From contig CAWIUB010000025.1 of the NCBI GenBank assembly GCA_963839175.1, positions 152,011 to 216,010 on the forward strand: a stretch of 64,000 bases of DNA, in the 5' to 3' direction. Each line of letters begins with the position of its first letter. Position 1 is the stretch's first letter. Shown piece after piece: positions 36,824 to 47,496 of the stretch. The position numbers were made by a program, and so were the translations under genes. Under the pieces are notes generated by a model. That model saw only the letters and a program-made list of their open reading frames with translations, was not told the DNA's origin and searched no databases. The DNA is from CAWIUB01 sp963839175 (lineage in GTDB: Bacteria > Actinomycetota > Actinomycetes > Mycobacteriales > Jatrophihabitantaceae).

Positions 36824-37340
36824 ATGCGCTCGCGCCGCGTATGCGTTCGTCGAGGGGTGCTCGCGCCGATCGTCGCCGCGGACGGGCAGGGGCTGGGCTG
36901 GGCATGGCTGCCGCTGCTGCTGATCCCGCTCGGTATCGCGGCCGTGCACCCCGCGATTCTCGGCCGGATCCTCACCTTCGGCCGCAGGGCGACCAAAGGG
37001 CGTCTCACCCTTGAGCCGCAGCCCTGGGGCAGCATGCTGGGCCTGATCGCCTGGTCGATCCCAACCTGGCTGTTCCTCGGCGGGGCATCGGTGGCAGTCA
37101 CGTCTGCGCTCGGCTACGACCAGCGAGCCTGCGCGAGTCGCCTTTGCCGCGATCGCTGGGTGGATACTTGGGTTCCTCGCGGTGCCGGTACCGGCCGGAG
37201 CCGGGCTGCGGGAGCTCGTGTTCGTCGGGCTCTGCGGTCTGGACAGCGCCCCGGCGACGGCGGTCGCGGCTATCGCCCGGCTCCTGCTCATCGTGGTCGA
37301 CGGCATCGGCGGTGTGGTGCGGGCTCTGGTACGCCCGTGA
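36824..37340 (+). pseudogene. C-terminal fragment of a flippase-like (LPG synthase TM-type) membrane protein
   Basis: Membrane helices LGWAWLPLLLIPLGIAAV, GSMLGLIAWSIPTWLFLGG, then after a frameshift near 37140 VAFAAIAGWILGFLAVPV followed by PAGAGLREL, and AIARLLLIVVDGIGGVVRAL. The PxGxGxRE motif is diagnostic of the UPF0104/lysylphosphatidylglycerol-synthase TM family. Usual length is over 300 residues; the first half is missing, with no promoter or start, so it is a broken remnant next to the glycan locus. Confidence 0.6.
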
Positions 37341-37395
37341 GCACAACACAGCGACACTGGCAAGGTCCAATACCTAAGCCGGACGAGGAGGCCGA

Positions 37396-38138
37396 CATGG
37401 ACAGGGGTGAACGCCTTGCGTCGCGCCAAGACCGCGTACGCCGCGCGGCGCGCGGCAGACCGGCAATGCGCTCACTCGCTTGGGCGTCATCGGCTCACAG
37501 CCGCCCACTCGTGACCAACGACTCAAGCACTGGGCGTACAGCCTCACCCGAGTTCACGACTCGCTGGCGATCGCCGAGCTGGACGTGCCGTGGTGGACCT
37601 ACCGGGCGATCGATGTCGTCGAGGCGTGGCTCAGCCTCGTCACGCGCGGCCGATCCGGGTGTTCGAGTACGGCTCGGGTGCCAGCACGCTGTGGTTGGCC
37701 AAGCCGTACGGACGAGGTGCACACCGTCGAGCACCACCGGTGGCTTCGGCGAGCACATCGCGCCGACTGTCATGGGGGTTACGGCAACGTCGATCTCAGT
37801 ATCGTCGAGCCGGCCGCTTCGGCCGCAGCCGGCAGTCCCGTCCGCGAAGGAGCGGCCACGCCGGTCTCGACTTCGCCGACTACGTCGCGACGATCGACAA
37901 GGTCGGCGGTGAGTTCTCGCTGATCGTGATCGACGGCCGTGCCCGCGAGGCGTGCCTGACCGCAGCGATCCGGCACCTCGCACCGGACGGGATCATCGTC
38001 TTCGACAACACCCGCCGCGCTCGGTACCGTCGGGCAATCGCCGCATCGGGGCTCGCCGAGCAACGCTTGCGCGGGCTCACCCCGACGCTGCCGTACCCCG
38101 ACCAGACGTCAATCCTGTCGAACCATCGAGACCAATAG
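37396..38138 (+). CDS. Class I SAM methyltransferase-like protein (frameshifted)
   Basis: ATG 37396 follows GAGGAGG. Pieces in alternating frames read NALRRAKTAYAARRAADR, LKHWAYSLTRVHDSLAIAELDVPWW, RPIRVFEYGSGASTLWLA (SAM loop), TDEVHTVEHHRWL, and ADYVATIDKVGGEFSLIVIDGRAREACL, DGIIVFDNTRRARYR to the stop at 38138. At least four shifts. Similar proteins are found in polysaccharide loci. The C-terminal 90 codons have a degenerate paralogue at 53.3 kb. Confidence 0.6.
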
Positions 38139-38147
38139 CCGCCGGCA

Positions 38148-39140
38148 CTATCCGACCCGCAGCGCCGGCTCAGGTCGTGCCTCTCGGGCACCTCCTCGCC
38201 CGTGCCGAATCGCATCTTCTTCGTGTGTTCGAGAGTGTCCTCGATCAGCATTCGGTTGGTTCTGATCAGGTCGGAGATGATGCCGATGATGACGCTGAGG
38301 AACGCAATGATCAGCAGGACCGTGCCGATGATCAGCGACTGCAGGTGACCGCCCGGGTTGTCCTGGAACTGCAGGATCGCGAACCGGACGAACGGGATCA
38401 GTCCGAGCACGCCGAATAGCCCGGCCAGCGCCGTGAAGATGACGTACGGCTTGTACATGATGTAGGCGCGGATGATCGCGGCCGCCGAGTTCAAGATGTG
38501 CTGGCGGGTCGACTTGAACAGCCGCGACTCGCGTGTCTTCGGATTCGTCCGTACCGGGATGCTGGAGATCGACAGCTTCTTGTTCCCTGCCTGGATGATC
38601 GTCTCCATGCAGTAGCTGAACCGGGTGATCGTGTTGAGCAGCATGATGCTCTCGCGCGAATATGCCCGGAACCCGCTGGCCGCATCGGGCAGGTCCGTGC
38701 CGGCGGCCAGATTGACGATCCGGCTGCCGAACTTCTGCATCATGATCTTGAATCTGGAGAAGTGCTCGACCAGGTGCACCTGCCGGTCGGCGATGACGAT
38801 GTCCGCCTCGCCGGTGAGGATCGGTTGGACCAGGTCGGTGATGCGGCTCCTGCGGATATTGGTTGTCGCCGTCGGTGTTGACGACGATGTCGGCACCGAG
38901 TTCCAATGCCCGCTGCACGCCGTCGTGGAACGACCGGCCCAGGCCGCGATTGCGGGCGTGCCGCACGAAATGGGTCACGCCGTAGGACTTGGCCACCTCG
39001 ACCGTGCGGTCGGTCGAGCCGTCATCGATGACCAGGACGATGATCTCGTCGATTCCCGGGATCTGCTTGGGGATCGACTCGAGGACCAGCGGAAGGGTCT
39101 CTTCCTCGTTCAGGCAGGGCACCTGGACAACCAATCGCAA
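38148..39140 (-). CDS. GT2 polyprenol-phosphate sugar transferase-like with two membrane helices (one frameshift)
   Basis: TTG start at 39140 (MRLVVQVPCLNEEETLPLVL). Dolichol-phosphate-mannose-synthase-type motifs: VIDDGSTDRT, VNTDGDNQYP. Near 38860 the frame shifts and continues with SGFRAYSRESIMLL, then C-terminal helices VIFTALAGLFGVLGLIPFV and SLIIGTVLLIIAFLSVIIGI. Such enzymes make polyprenyl-phosphate sugars used on the outer face of the membrane. The end is uncertain because the second frame runs beyond 38148 under the methyltransferase. Confidence 0.75.
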   Translation of the reverse strand: MRLVVQVPCLNEEETLPLVLESIPKQIPGIDEIIVLVIDDGSTDRTVEVAKSYGVTHFVRHARNRGLGRSFHDGVQRALELGADIVVNTDGDNQYPQEPHHRPGPTDPHRRGGHRHRRPAGAPGRALLQIQDHDAEVRQPDRQSGRRHGPARCGQRVPGIFAREHHAAQHDHPVQLLHGDDHPGREQEAVDLQHPGTDESEDTRVAAVQVDPPAHLELGGRDHPRLHHVQAVRHLHGAGRAIRRARTDPVRPVRDPAVPGQPGRSPAVADHRHGPADHCVPQRHHRHHLRPDQNQPNADRGHSRTHEEDAIRHGRGGAREARPEPALRVG

Positions 39141-39206
39141 CGTCGTGACCTCGTTCCCTCAGGCGTGACCGGGTCGAAGAATACGCCGGAGCCCCGGCCC
39201 AGCAGC

Positions 39207-40325
39207 CTATCCAGCGAGTTCGCGGTACAGCTGCCATGCTCGCCGGGCGACCTCATCCCAGTCGAATTGTGGCGCGCGGGCCAGGCCGCGCGTAATCAGG
39301 TCGTGCCGGCGGACATCGTCCTGCAGTAGCCCATCGATGGCCTCGGCCAGCGCGGATGCATCGCCGACCGGAACGATCTCCGCCGCATCGCCCGCAACCT
39401 CGACCAGCGCCGGATCCGCACTGCAGACCACCGGCGTGCCGACGGTCATCGCCTCGGCGACCGGCAGGCCGAATCCTTCAGCCCGACTCGGCATGGCGAG
39501 CAGGGTCGCCTGCCGCAGCACGACACCGAGCTCGGGATCGGGCAGCCGTCCCGAGCAACCGCACCTTGTCCGCGCTCAGTCCCGCCGCCCGCGCCGCCGA
39601 GGGCAGATCGACGCCGCCCCATCCGGGTTGACCCACGACCAGCAGCGTCGGTGCGGCGTCCCGCAAACTGGGCCAGGGCCGCGACGAGCACGTCGAGACC
39701 CTTGCGTGGCTCGAGCGTGGCGAGCGACACCACGTACCTGTCGGGAAGTTGCAGCCGCGACGTGACGTCGGCATCAAGCTCCGCCGAGGGCGGCGTACGC
39801 AACGCGCTCGGCACCCCGGCGCCAAGCACGTGCAGCCGTTCGGGACGCAGCTCGCGGAAGCACCTCGCGCAGCTGGGCTCGCGACTGCCTCGGTCGGCAC
39901 GGTGATGGCGTCGGCGACTCGCGCGGCCCGGGCCGCCATGGCCCGATGCCAGTGCACCCCGCGCGGTGTCAGCGTCTCGGGATGCGTCCACGGCACGAGC
40001 GTCGTGGATCGTCACGATCAGCGGAATCCGTCGGCGCGGGGGGAACAGCAGCGTCGGCGCATGCACCAGGTCGACGCTCCGCGGCGCCGGACCCAGCCCG
40101 CGCTCCCAAGCCGCGATGAGCGGCCGGCGGGGCAGCGGCAGCCGCTTCGGCCCGCGCACGCCCTGCACGACGGCCGGAGGGTATCGCGGTGCCACGCCGT
40201 CCACCCAGTGACCGGATCGTCCGCCGGTCCGGGCGAGCGCGGCGGCCAACTCGATCGAGTAGCGACCCGTCCCCGCCGGGTACCGAGCGTCAACGCGCCT
40301 GTTCGAGCAGAAGCCCTGCTCTCAT
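39207..40325 (-). CDS. GT4 glycosyltransferase (about five frameshifts)
   Basis: Start at ATG 40325 (MRAGLLLEQAR then, after a shift, VDARYPAGTGRYSIELAAAL). Later pieces: APRSVDLVHAPTLLFPPRRR, MAARAARVADAITVPTEAV, LQLPDRYVVSLATLEPRKGL, PTLLVVGQPGWGGVDL, and the donor-site LLAMPSRAEGFGLPVAEAM. GT-B fold of the GT4 family, about 370 residues joined. Close relative in layout of the GT4 at 50.2 kb. Confidence 0.7.
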
Positions 40326-40399
40326 GGGCGTTGCGGTGCCGCGCAGCCCAGTCCGCACCGGGGCTCACGCCTCCGGGGAGGCTATCCACCACCAGACCT

Positions 40400-40686
40400 T
40401 CACCGCATCCATGCGCCAGCAGGGCGGTCGAACCTGAGCACCACCACGGCGAGCACACCCACAAGCACACCGAGCCGATCGCGACGTTCGGCAGGCTGTG
40501 CTGATGCAGATGCGCGGCGGCCAGCGAGACCAGCGCAACGAATCCCACGGCGGTCGCTGCTGTGAGTAGCGTGACTTCGGCGAGCGTCACGCAACGGCGG
40601 GGTATGGTGCTGACTACCAAGGCGAAGTCCTCGGTTTCGGGCGCGGTCGCGTCGCCCGAATCGTCTCGCCGGGAATGCGCGCTCAC
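40400..40686 (-). CDS. Small two-helix membrane protein (one frameshift)
   Basis: GTG 40686 gives MSAHSRRDDSGDATAPETED, then a helix (LLTAATAVGFVALVSLAAA) and, after a shift near 40475, a second helix (LGVLVGVLAVVVLRF) ending DRPAGAWMR. About 95 residues. I do not recognise it. It is transcribed towards the GT4 gene and divergently from the methyltransferase. Confidence 0.4.
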
Positions 40687-40828
40687 AGCGCGGCACCCTA
40701 CCTGCACTCCGGGCGGGGATCGCGTGGATGCCGGCGACAAGGCACAGCGATTAGGATCCGCTATCGATCCAAACGCCGTAACGACCACGGTGGCCATCAG
40801 TCTGGTCGACGAAGGAGGCTGGCACGGC

Positions 40829-42034
40829 GTGTCGGACGCAACGGTCAATGCGGACAGCAGCGTCTATTACCAATCTGGATACTGGAATGATCTGGCCCAG
40901 GTGCGGGAACACCTCAACCGGCGCGCGACCGGTGATCCCACCGTGGAATGGTCGCGGCACCTCGCCCAGTGGCGGGGCAAGCCCTTCGCCAAGGCCCTCG
41001 TTCTGAACTGCGGAAACGGCTGGGTCGAACGCGACCTCGTCAAGCAAGGAGTCATCGGCGAGGCGGTCGGCGTCGACTTCATCGACGATCTCCTGGACAC
41101 CGCGCGTGAAGGCGGCGGCCACCGAGGCTCTTCCCCTGCGTTACTACCAAATGGATACGAATACCGCACAGTTTCCGGAGGATGGTTACGACCTTGTCGT
41201 CAATTTCGCTGCTGGCCATCACGTCGCGCGGCTCGATCGGGTCTTCCGCCGCCTCGCCGAAATGCTCCCCGAAGACGGCATCTTCGTATCGTGGGAGTAC
41301 ATCGGTCCGCACCGAAACCAATATTCCACGACGCAGTGGGAAGCCGCCTGGCAGATCAACAAGCAGCTTCCGGCCGAGCTCCGCCAGGAGCTGAACTACC
41401 CCCATCTGCCAACCATGTTGGCAACTGACCCGACGGAAGCGATCCATTCCGAACTTATTGTAGAAACCTTGAACCGGTATTTCGAAAGCATTCACGATCG
41501 CGCACTCGGCGGCGCCGTCGGGTATCCCTTGTTGACCTTTAATGGCGGCATCCACTCGCGTGATCCTGAGCGTGTCTTTGATGCTGTCACGACGATTCTG
41601 GAAGCGGACGCCGCATTTACAGACCAAGATCCACGAGAGAACACTCTGTTCGCGTACATCATTGCCCGTCCGAACAAGGTCTCGCTTCAGGACGGCGCAC
41701 AGCTTGCCCAATGGAGCAAGGAAGAGAACGAACGCGAAGCGGCCGCTGCCCGGAGTGGTGGTGCGTACTACCCGCCGACGATGCTCGCCGAGCTCTTCGA
41801 GAAGATCTACGCAGCACGCGACGCGGCAAAGCGCAATCGCCGAACCATGCGCAACCCGGTTCCGATGTCGCGGACGCTGATCGACACGGCATCGGGCCCA
41901 TCCCCGCGATCGACCCGGCCCGTCGCCTGGCGCTACCCGCTAAGCCCTCGCTGCGGGCCCGAATCGCGAACATCCCGGGTACACGGCCTGCCTACTCGTG
42001 GCTGCGCAGTCACAATCGGCGAGCGCGCAGCTGA
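40829..42034 (+). CDS. Class I SAM methyltransferase with long C-terminal extension (two frameshifts)
   Basis: GTG 40829 with GGAGG upstream. SSVYYQSGYWNDLAQVREHL, then AKALVLNCGNGWVERDLV (SAM loop). A shift near 41110 leads to ALPLRYYQMDTNTAQFPEDGYDLVVNFAAGHHV and EDGIFVSWEYIGPHRNQY. A shift near 41895 leads to RARIANIPGTRPAYSWLRSH and stop at 42034. About 400 residues. Locally lower GC than neighbours (about 41.1-41.7 kb) hints at foreign origin. Probably modifies a sugar of the exported glycan. Confidence 0.65.
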
Positions 42035-42059
42035 TCGCGCACTCGTCGCCACGACCAAG

Positions 42060-43030
42060 GACGGCGGTGACGGGTCCCGGGGTGCCCAGGTCACGGTCGT
42101 CGTGGTGACGTGGCAGGGCGCACATCTGATCGGGGACTGCCTGGCTTCGCTAGGGGCCCAGACGACGCCGCACGAGCGTGCTTGTCGTCGACAATGCGTC
42201 CACTGATGGCACGCGAGATCTTGTCGCCGCCGACTTCCCGTCCGCTCGGATTCTTGCGCTCGACACACAACACCGGATTCGCCGGCGGCGTGGCCGCAGC
42301 GCTGCCGCACGTGCGCACGCCGTACGTCGCGCTGCTGAACAACGATGCCGCGGCCGACCCTCGTTGGCTCGAACAATCGCTCTGTACGCTGACCGAACAT
42401 TCTGATGCCGCTGCGGTGGCGGCCAAGATGAGGATGTGGGACGACGGCGCTCCCGCACGGCTCAACAACGCCGGCGTGGTCTTGGTGCGTGGCGGCTACG
42501 GGGCGGACCGTGGGCTCGATCAGCCCGACGGCCCGCCTTACAGACGTCCGAGTCGAGGTGTTCGGCTTCTCGGGCGGCGCGGCTGTTCTGCGCACTGCGG
42601 CGGTGCGATCCGCGGGTGGGATGGCGGCGCCGTTCTTCCTGTACTACGAGGACACCGACCTGGCGTGGCGGCTGCGCCTTGCGGGCTGGCGGATCTGGTA
42701 TGAGCCCGGTGCCACGGTGCGACACCGCCACGCCGCGTCGACCGATCCACGCTCGGAGAGGTTCGCGTTCTACAACGAACGCAATCGCTTGCTCATGCTC
42801 CTGCGCTGTGCACCGGCCGCTTTCGCGCTGCGCCAGCTGGCACGCTTCTGCCTGACGTCGGCCTCCCTCGCTGCTGCGGCAAGATGGTTCGGCAACGTAT
42901 GCCAGCTGGCCCGGTGTTCCGCGTCGTGGTGAGGATCCGGGTGCTGCTAGCGGTGCTGCAGCCTGGCACCTTGGGCGCTGCGCGAACGTCAGGCGATCGG
43001 CCGTAGCGCCGTCGTGCCCCGGTCTGCCAT
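42060..43030 (+). CDS. GT2 glycosyltransferase (several frameshifts)
   Basis: VTVVVVTWQGAHLIGDCLAS, then after a shift LVVDNASTDGTRDLVAADFP, then NTGFAGGVAAALPHVRTPYV, ALLNNDAAADPRWLE and, after another shift, VFGFSGGAAVLRTAAV and FFLYYEDTDLAWRLRL. Rhamnosyltransferase-like GT2 of the WbbL group, ending with NERNRLLMLLRCAPAAFALRQL and, after a further shift, a basic tail near 43030 (ALRERQAIGRSAVV). Start codon not resolved. Confidence 0.7.
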
Positions 43031-43131
43031 CACGGCGGCATGGATCCAGCTGCTGACCGGGATATCCTTGGCTGCCGGATGCCAGCGTTCTCGCATGCTG
43101 GCCCAGAACCGGTGTGGCGAAGGGATAGATC

Positions 43132-43995
43132 GTGGCGCACACAGTCAGCGCCGACGAGCGAACACGGGCGCAGCGCCGGGTGCGTTGGGAGCTGCTCGTC
43201 GGATTGATCCGCAAGGATCTGAAGGTCAAGTACCAGGGCAGCGCGCTGGGCTTCCTCTGGTCACTTGCCAACCCGCTTGATGCTGCTGGTCGTCTACTCG
43301 TTCGTGTTCCAGGTGGTGCTGAAGAACGGGGTGCCGCGCTTCGGCTTCTTCCTGCTTTCCGGACTGCTGATCTGGAACATGTTCGCTGGATCCGTCGGCT
43401 TTGCCACTGAGGCGGTCGTCGGCAACGCCGGCCTGGTCAAGAAGGTGCGCTTCCCGCTGAACGTGCTGCCACTGACACCGGTGGGCTTCAATCTGGTCCA
43501 TTTCGCCCTTCAGCTACTGGTCTTGCTCGCTGCCATGGCTGTCACCGGAAGCGTTGGGTTCGCCGGTCCCCAGCTCCTTCTGGCGATACCAGCCATCGCG
43601 GTGTGCGACATTGTTCACCATTGGGCTGAGTTACCTGGTCGCTGCGCTGAACGTTCGTTATCGCGACACGAAGCACATCGTCGAGATCGTGCTGATGGCA
43701 GGCTTCTGGCTCAGCCCGATCGTTTACTCGATATCTCTTGTCAAGCCCCATCTGCACGGTTGGAAAGAGATCGTCTACTACCTTAACCCCATGAGCGGGG
43801 TCGTCGTCACGATGCAGCGGGCCTTCTACGGTGAGGACCTCACCCTGCCAAATGGGTCGCGGGTGCTCGCCGACCCCGGCTACCTCTACTACCTGGACAA
43901 GCTCGCGATCGGCGCCGCCGTCTCGGGTCTGTGTGCTATGGCTCGGACTGCGCACTTACCACCGCCTGGCGGCCGACTTCGCCGAGGAGCTCTAG
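43132..43995 (+). CDS. wzm: ABC-2 polysaccharide export permease Wzm-like (frameshifted)
   Basis: GTG 43132 gives MAHTVSADERTRAQRRVRWEL then LLVGLIRKDLKVKYQGSALG and FLWSLANPL. An extra T in CTTGATG near 43270 breaks the frame; it resumes MLLVVYSFVFQVVL, FFLLSGLLIWNMFAGSVGFA, and after further shifts near 43610 and 43935 ends TYHRLAADFAEEL. Six helices as in Wzm/TagG. It exports a lipid-linked polysaccharide with the ATPase Wzt, whose start is 4 bp after the stop. Confidence 0.8.
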
Positions 43996-43998
43996 CCC

Positions 43999-45182
43999 TT
44001 GCCTGACATCGCAATCCGCGCCCATGACATCAGCAAGCGGTTCATCGTTCACACCGAGCGCCCGACGAGCCTGAAGGAGCGCCTCATCCGGCATAAGCGC
44101 TCCGGACACGAGTTCTACGCGTTGCGCGACATCTCCGCCGAGATCGAGAACGGTACGACCGTCGGACTCATTGGCCCGAACGGTTCGGGCAAGTCGACGC
44201 TGCTCAAGGTGCTCGCGGGCATCTTGCGACCCTCAACCGGCGCGGTATCCACACATGGCCGGATCGCGTCCTTGCTCGAGCTCGGCGCAGGGTTCAACGG
44301 CGAGCTGACCGGACGGGAGAACGTCTACCTCAATGCCTCGCTTCTGGGGCTAACACGTCACGAGACGGATCGGCTCTTCGACGCGATCGTCGACTTTTCC
44401 GAACTCGAGGAGTTCATCGACAACCCGGTCAAACATTACTCGTCGGGCATGTATGTTCGCCTGGGGTTCGCGGTCGCCGTTCACGTCGACCCTGACATCC
44501 TCCTGGTCGACGAGGTGCTCGCGGTCGGCGACGAGCAGTTCGCGCGAAAGTGTCTGGCCAAGATCGCAGAGTTCCAGCGCGACCACCGCACGATCCTCTT
44601 CGTCACACACGGGCTCGGACAGGTCGAGCAGATCTGCAGCCGCGCCCTGGTGCTCAACCATGGCCGGCTGCAGTTCGATGGCGACCCGGATTTCGCCACC
44701 GAGGAACTGCGCAAAATACTTGGCACCGATGTGCCCATCGACGCGCCCGATATCGTTCCCGACGCTGGCATTGCCTTTGGCAACGTGACGTTCAGCCCCA
44801 CGCCGGTGGCAAGCCGAAACTGGATTTCGAAGGTGGTGAGCCGCTCGCCGTTCGCGTCCCATTGAGGTGAACGCAACATTGGGCCGAGCAGATCCACACG
44901 GTCCAGGTCGTGATCATGGGAGTCGGCGACTTGCCGATCTGGTCGATGAGGCGATGAAGGGTGACCTGCCTGTCTTTGCGGCAACTGGGCGCTGGACTTC
45001 GTCGTCCCGCACTGCCCTCCTGCTCCGTGGACGATTCGTCGTGGCGACACAACTCAGCACGTCGACGGCGAACCCATTGCGGCGACGCGTACCAACAAGT
45101 CGTTCGGCGTGGAGTCGGGCCACAACGCTGGGGTGCTGCGGGTCGAGTACAAGTTCAGTCAACTGAAGGCGCGAACGCATGA
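43999..45182 (+). CDS. wzt: ABC polysaccharide export ATPase Wzt-like with C-terminal glycan-binding domain (frameshifted)
   Basis: The TTG start gives a clean ATPase domain of ~255 residues: Walker A GLIGPNGSGKST, VKHYSSGMYVRLGFAVAV signature, ILLVDEVLAVGDEQF Walker B, FVTHGLG switch. Just after VTFSPTP a base is missing (44810) and the frame breaks. The other frames read GGKPKLDFEGGEPLAVRVP, VVIMGVGDLPIW, and FGVESGHNAGVLRVEYKFSQ, the beta-sandwich C-terminal domain that in E. coli Wzt recognises the finished glycan. The last frame stops at 45182, overlapping the next ATG. Confidence 0.8.
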
Positions 45183-46119
45183 GCGGAGCAGCGTCGAAAG
45201 CAACTACTACGCCTTCATGGGTTTCGACCCGGACAACGCGCGGACGGTTCTGAGGTTCTATACGCAGTTCTTCCCATCCGGTCCAGTTCTCGAGCTGGCA
45301 GTGGGCCGGGCGTGTTCCTCACCTTGCTGCGGGACGAAGGGGTGACGGCCACCGGCGTCGACATCGATGAAGGCATGGTTCATGCGGCACGCGAGGCCGG
45401 CCACGAGGTGGTTCTTGACGACGCGTGGATCATCTGCGGGCGTTGGCGGACGACTCGCTGCGCGGGCTGTTCGCCGCGCATTTCCTGGAGCACCTACCCG
45501 CGCCGATCGTCCAGGAGGTGTACTGCGAGGCCTACCGCGTACTCGAGCCCGGCGAGCGACCTTCGTCGCCGCTGTTCCGAACGCCGCATGCATGTCCGTG
45601 CTGGGGTACGACTTCTGGCGCGACCCCACTCACGTGCGCTTCTACGATCCGCTCGCCTTGCAGTTCTTCGCACGTCAAGCAGGGTTCGCGATCGTCGCAT
45701 CGGGCGGCAACCCATTCAACCACCCTGGCCCACCGCCCGCGTTGCTGCTCCGGTCCGGCATGAGTCTGCCCAGCCTGGGCGAGAGCATCTGCGAGACGGT
45801 GCAGCGAGCGCGGCGGCTCTACCGCGAGCGTGCGGAAGCACCGGCGGAGGCCGCTGACGACGCTAGGTCGACTGACAATGCGGAGAGCGGACTGAGCACC
45901 CGCAGGCTCTGGTCGGAGTCAGGGAACGTTCTGTCGCTTCTCGACGAGCGCACCCAGGCCCTTCAGCACGATCTGCACACATTGCGCACGGCACACGAGA
46001 ACCTGCTCCACCAGCTCTACCCGGCCAACGAGGTGTACGTCGCTGCATCGGTGCCGCTCGATCCCAGGCAAGTCGACGTCGGGCCACCTTCCAGCGCCCG
46101 GATTGAGGGAACGGCGTGA
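45179..46119 (+). CDS. SAM methyltransferase with C-terminal coiled coil (frameshifted)
   Basis: ATG 45179 overlaps the Wzt stop. Frames joined: VESNYYAFMGFDPDNARTVLRFYTQFF, GPVLELAVG(C)GRGVFLTLL (SAM loop), VTATGVDIDEGMVHAAREAG, LFAAHFLEHLPAPIVQEVY, VPNAACMSVLGYDFWRDP, then one clean frame to 46119. The last ~70 residues are heptad-rich (VLSLLDERTQALQHDLHTLRTAHENLL). A methyltransferase plus coiled coil directly after wzm-wzt resembles the chain-terminator/length-ruler enzymes of ABC-exported O antigens (WbdD type). No kinase domain is seen. Confidence 0.65.
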
Positions 46120-47496
46120 CCGGGGACACGACCGCAACCGTCATCATCGTCAACTTCAACGGCGCGCACTTGCTGCCAGGCTGCCTCAACGCGCTGGCTC
46201 GCCAGGGCGACGATCAGCTCGCATTTGACACGATCGTCGTGGACAACGCGTCCAGCGACGATCTCGAGACCTCCTCGCTCGCGACTTTCCGTGGGTACGC
46301 GTGATCACCAGCTCGACGAATCTGGGCTTCGCCGGGGGCAACAACCTCGCCCTGCGTCAGATCCGGACGCCCTACGCCGTGCTCCTGAACAACGACGCGA
46401 CGCCACAGCCTGGCTGGCTGCGGAACTTGCTCGGCGAATTCGACGAACCGGGTGGCCAAGACGTGGGCATCGTGACCAGCAAGATCCTCTTCATGCCTCA
46501 GTACATCCGCGTGCAACTCGGCACGCCGGGATTCCGGCCCGGTCCGCAGGACACGCGCAATCTCGGCGTACGCGTGTACCGGGTGACCGTCGACGGCAGC
46601 GACGTGACGGACAAGGTGCTCTGGGAGCAGGCCGCATATGGGCCTGAGGGCGAGGGCACGGGGCGGTTTCGGTGGACCCGGCCAGCCGGCGAGTTCCTCG
46701 TCCCGGTCCCTCGTGAATCGTACGACCGTCGGTCGCACCCTTACCGAACCGGTAATGGTGACGATCCGCGCGGCGGCCGAGGCGCCCAAATCGCTGACGC
46801 TCTTCGTGGACGGTCGACAGCTCGACGCGGTAGGTCGACAGCCTCAGCGGTCGATGTGGCGTCGAGCGTAAAGCCCGGGGCGGACGTCGTCGACGTGATC
46901 AACAATGCCGGTGGCATCGTGCTGTCAGACGGGTCGGGCGCTGACCGGGGCTTCCAGGAGGTCGATTCGGGGCAGTACGACAAGCCCGGCGAGGTATTCG
47001 CCGGATGCGGCAATGGCATGGCGCTGCGCACGGTCGTCGGCCACGAACTGGGTTGGTTCGACGACGCGTTCTTCATGTACTACGAGGACACCGACCTGTC
47101 ATGGCGGTGGCGCTCGCGGGGCTGGTCGGTTCGATATGTTCCTTCCGCAGTTCTTCGCCACGTCCACGCCGCCAGCAGCAAGGAATGGTCACCGCGTTGG
47201 GTCTTCTATGTAGAACGAAATCGACTGCTCATGTTGACCAAGAACGCGACTGCCGCGCTCGCCTACCGGGCGGTATGGAGCTACGTTCGCAGCACTGGCG
47301 TCATGGTGGTGCGGGCCCTAGCCGACGCGCTTACGTCACCGGAGGCGGCCGGCGCTGCGCGCAACCTTGCTTCGCCTTCGGGTCCTGCGGTCCTACGCGC
47401 GCCAGGCACCTCGCGCTCTGCGCGAACGCCGCTCACCTGCGGCCGAAGGCTGTCCGTCCCGGCCCCGCAGCTACAGGCCTGGCTGGTGCGCAGTAG
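46116..47496 (+). CDS. GT2 glycosyltransferase with inserted domain (frameshifted)
   Basis: GTG 46116 overlaps the previous stop. TATVIIVNFNGAHLLPGCLN, VVDNASSDD, then after a shift NLGFAGGNNLALRQIRTPYA, VLLNNDATPQPGWLRNLL. A ~100-residue insert (EGTGRFRWTRPAGEFLVPV ... TVGRTLTEPVMVTIRAAAEA) separates this from VFAGCGNGMALRTVVGHELG and FFMYYEDTDLSWRWRSRGW. The insert is beta-rich and unusual for the WbbL group. C-terminus NRLLMLTKNATAALAYRAVW. Stop TAG just before the next ATG. Confidence 0.7.
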
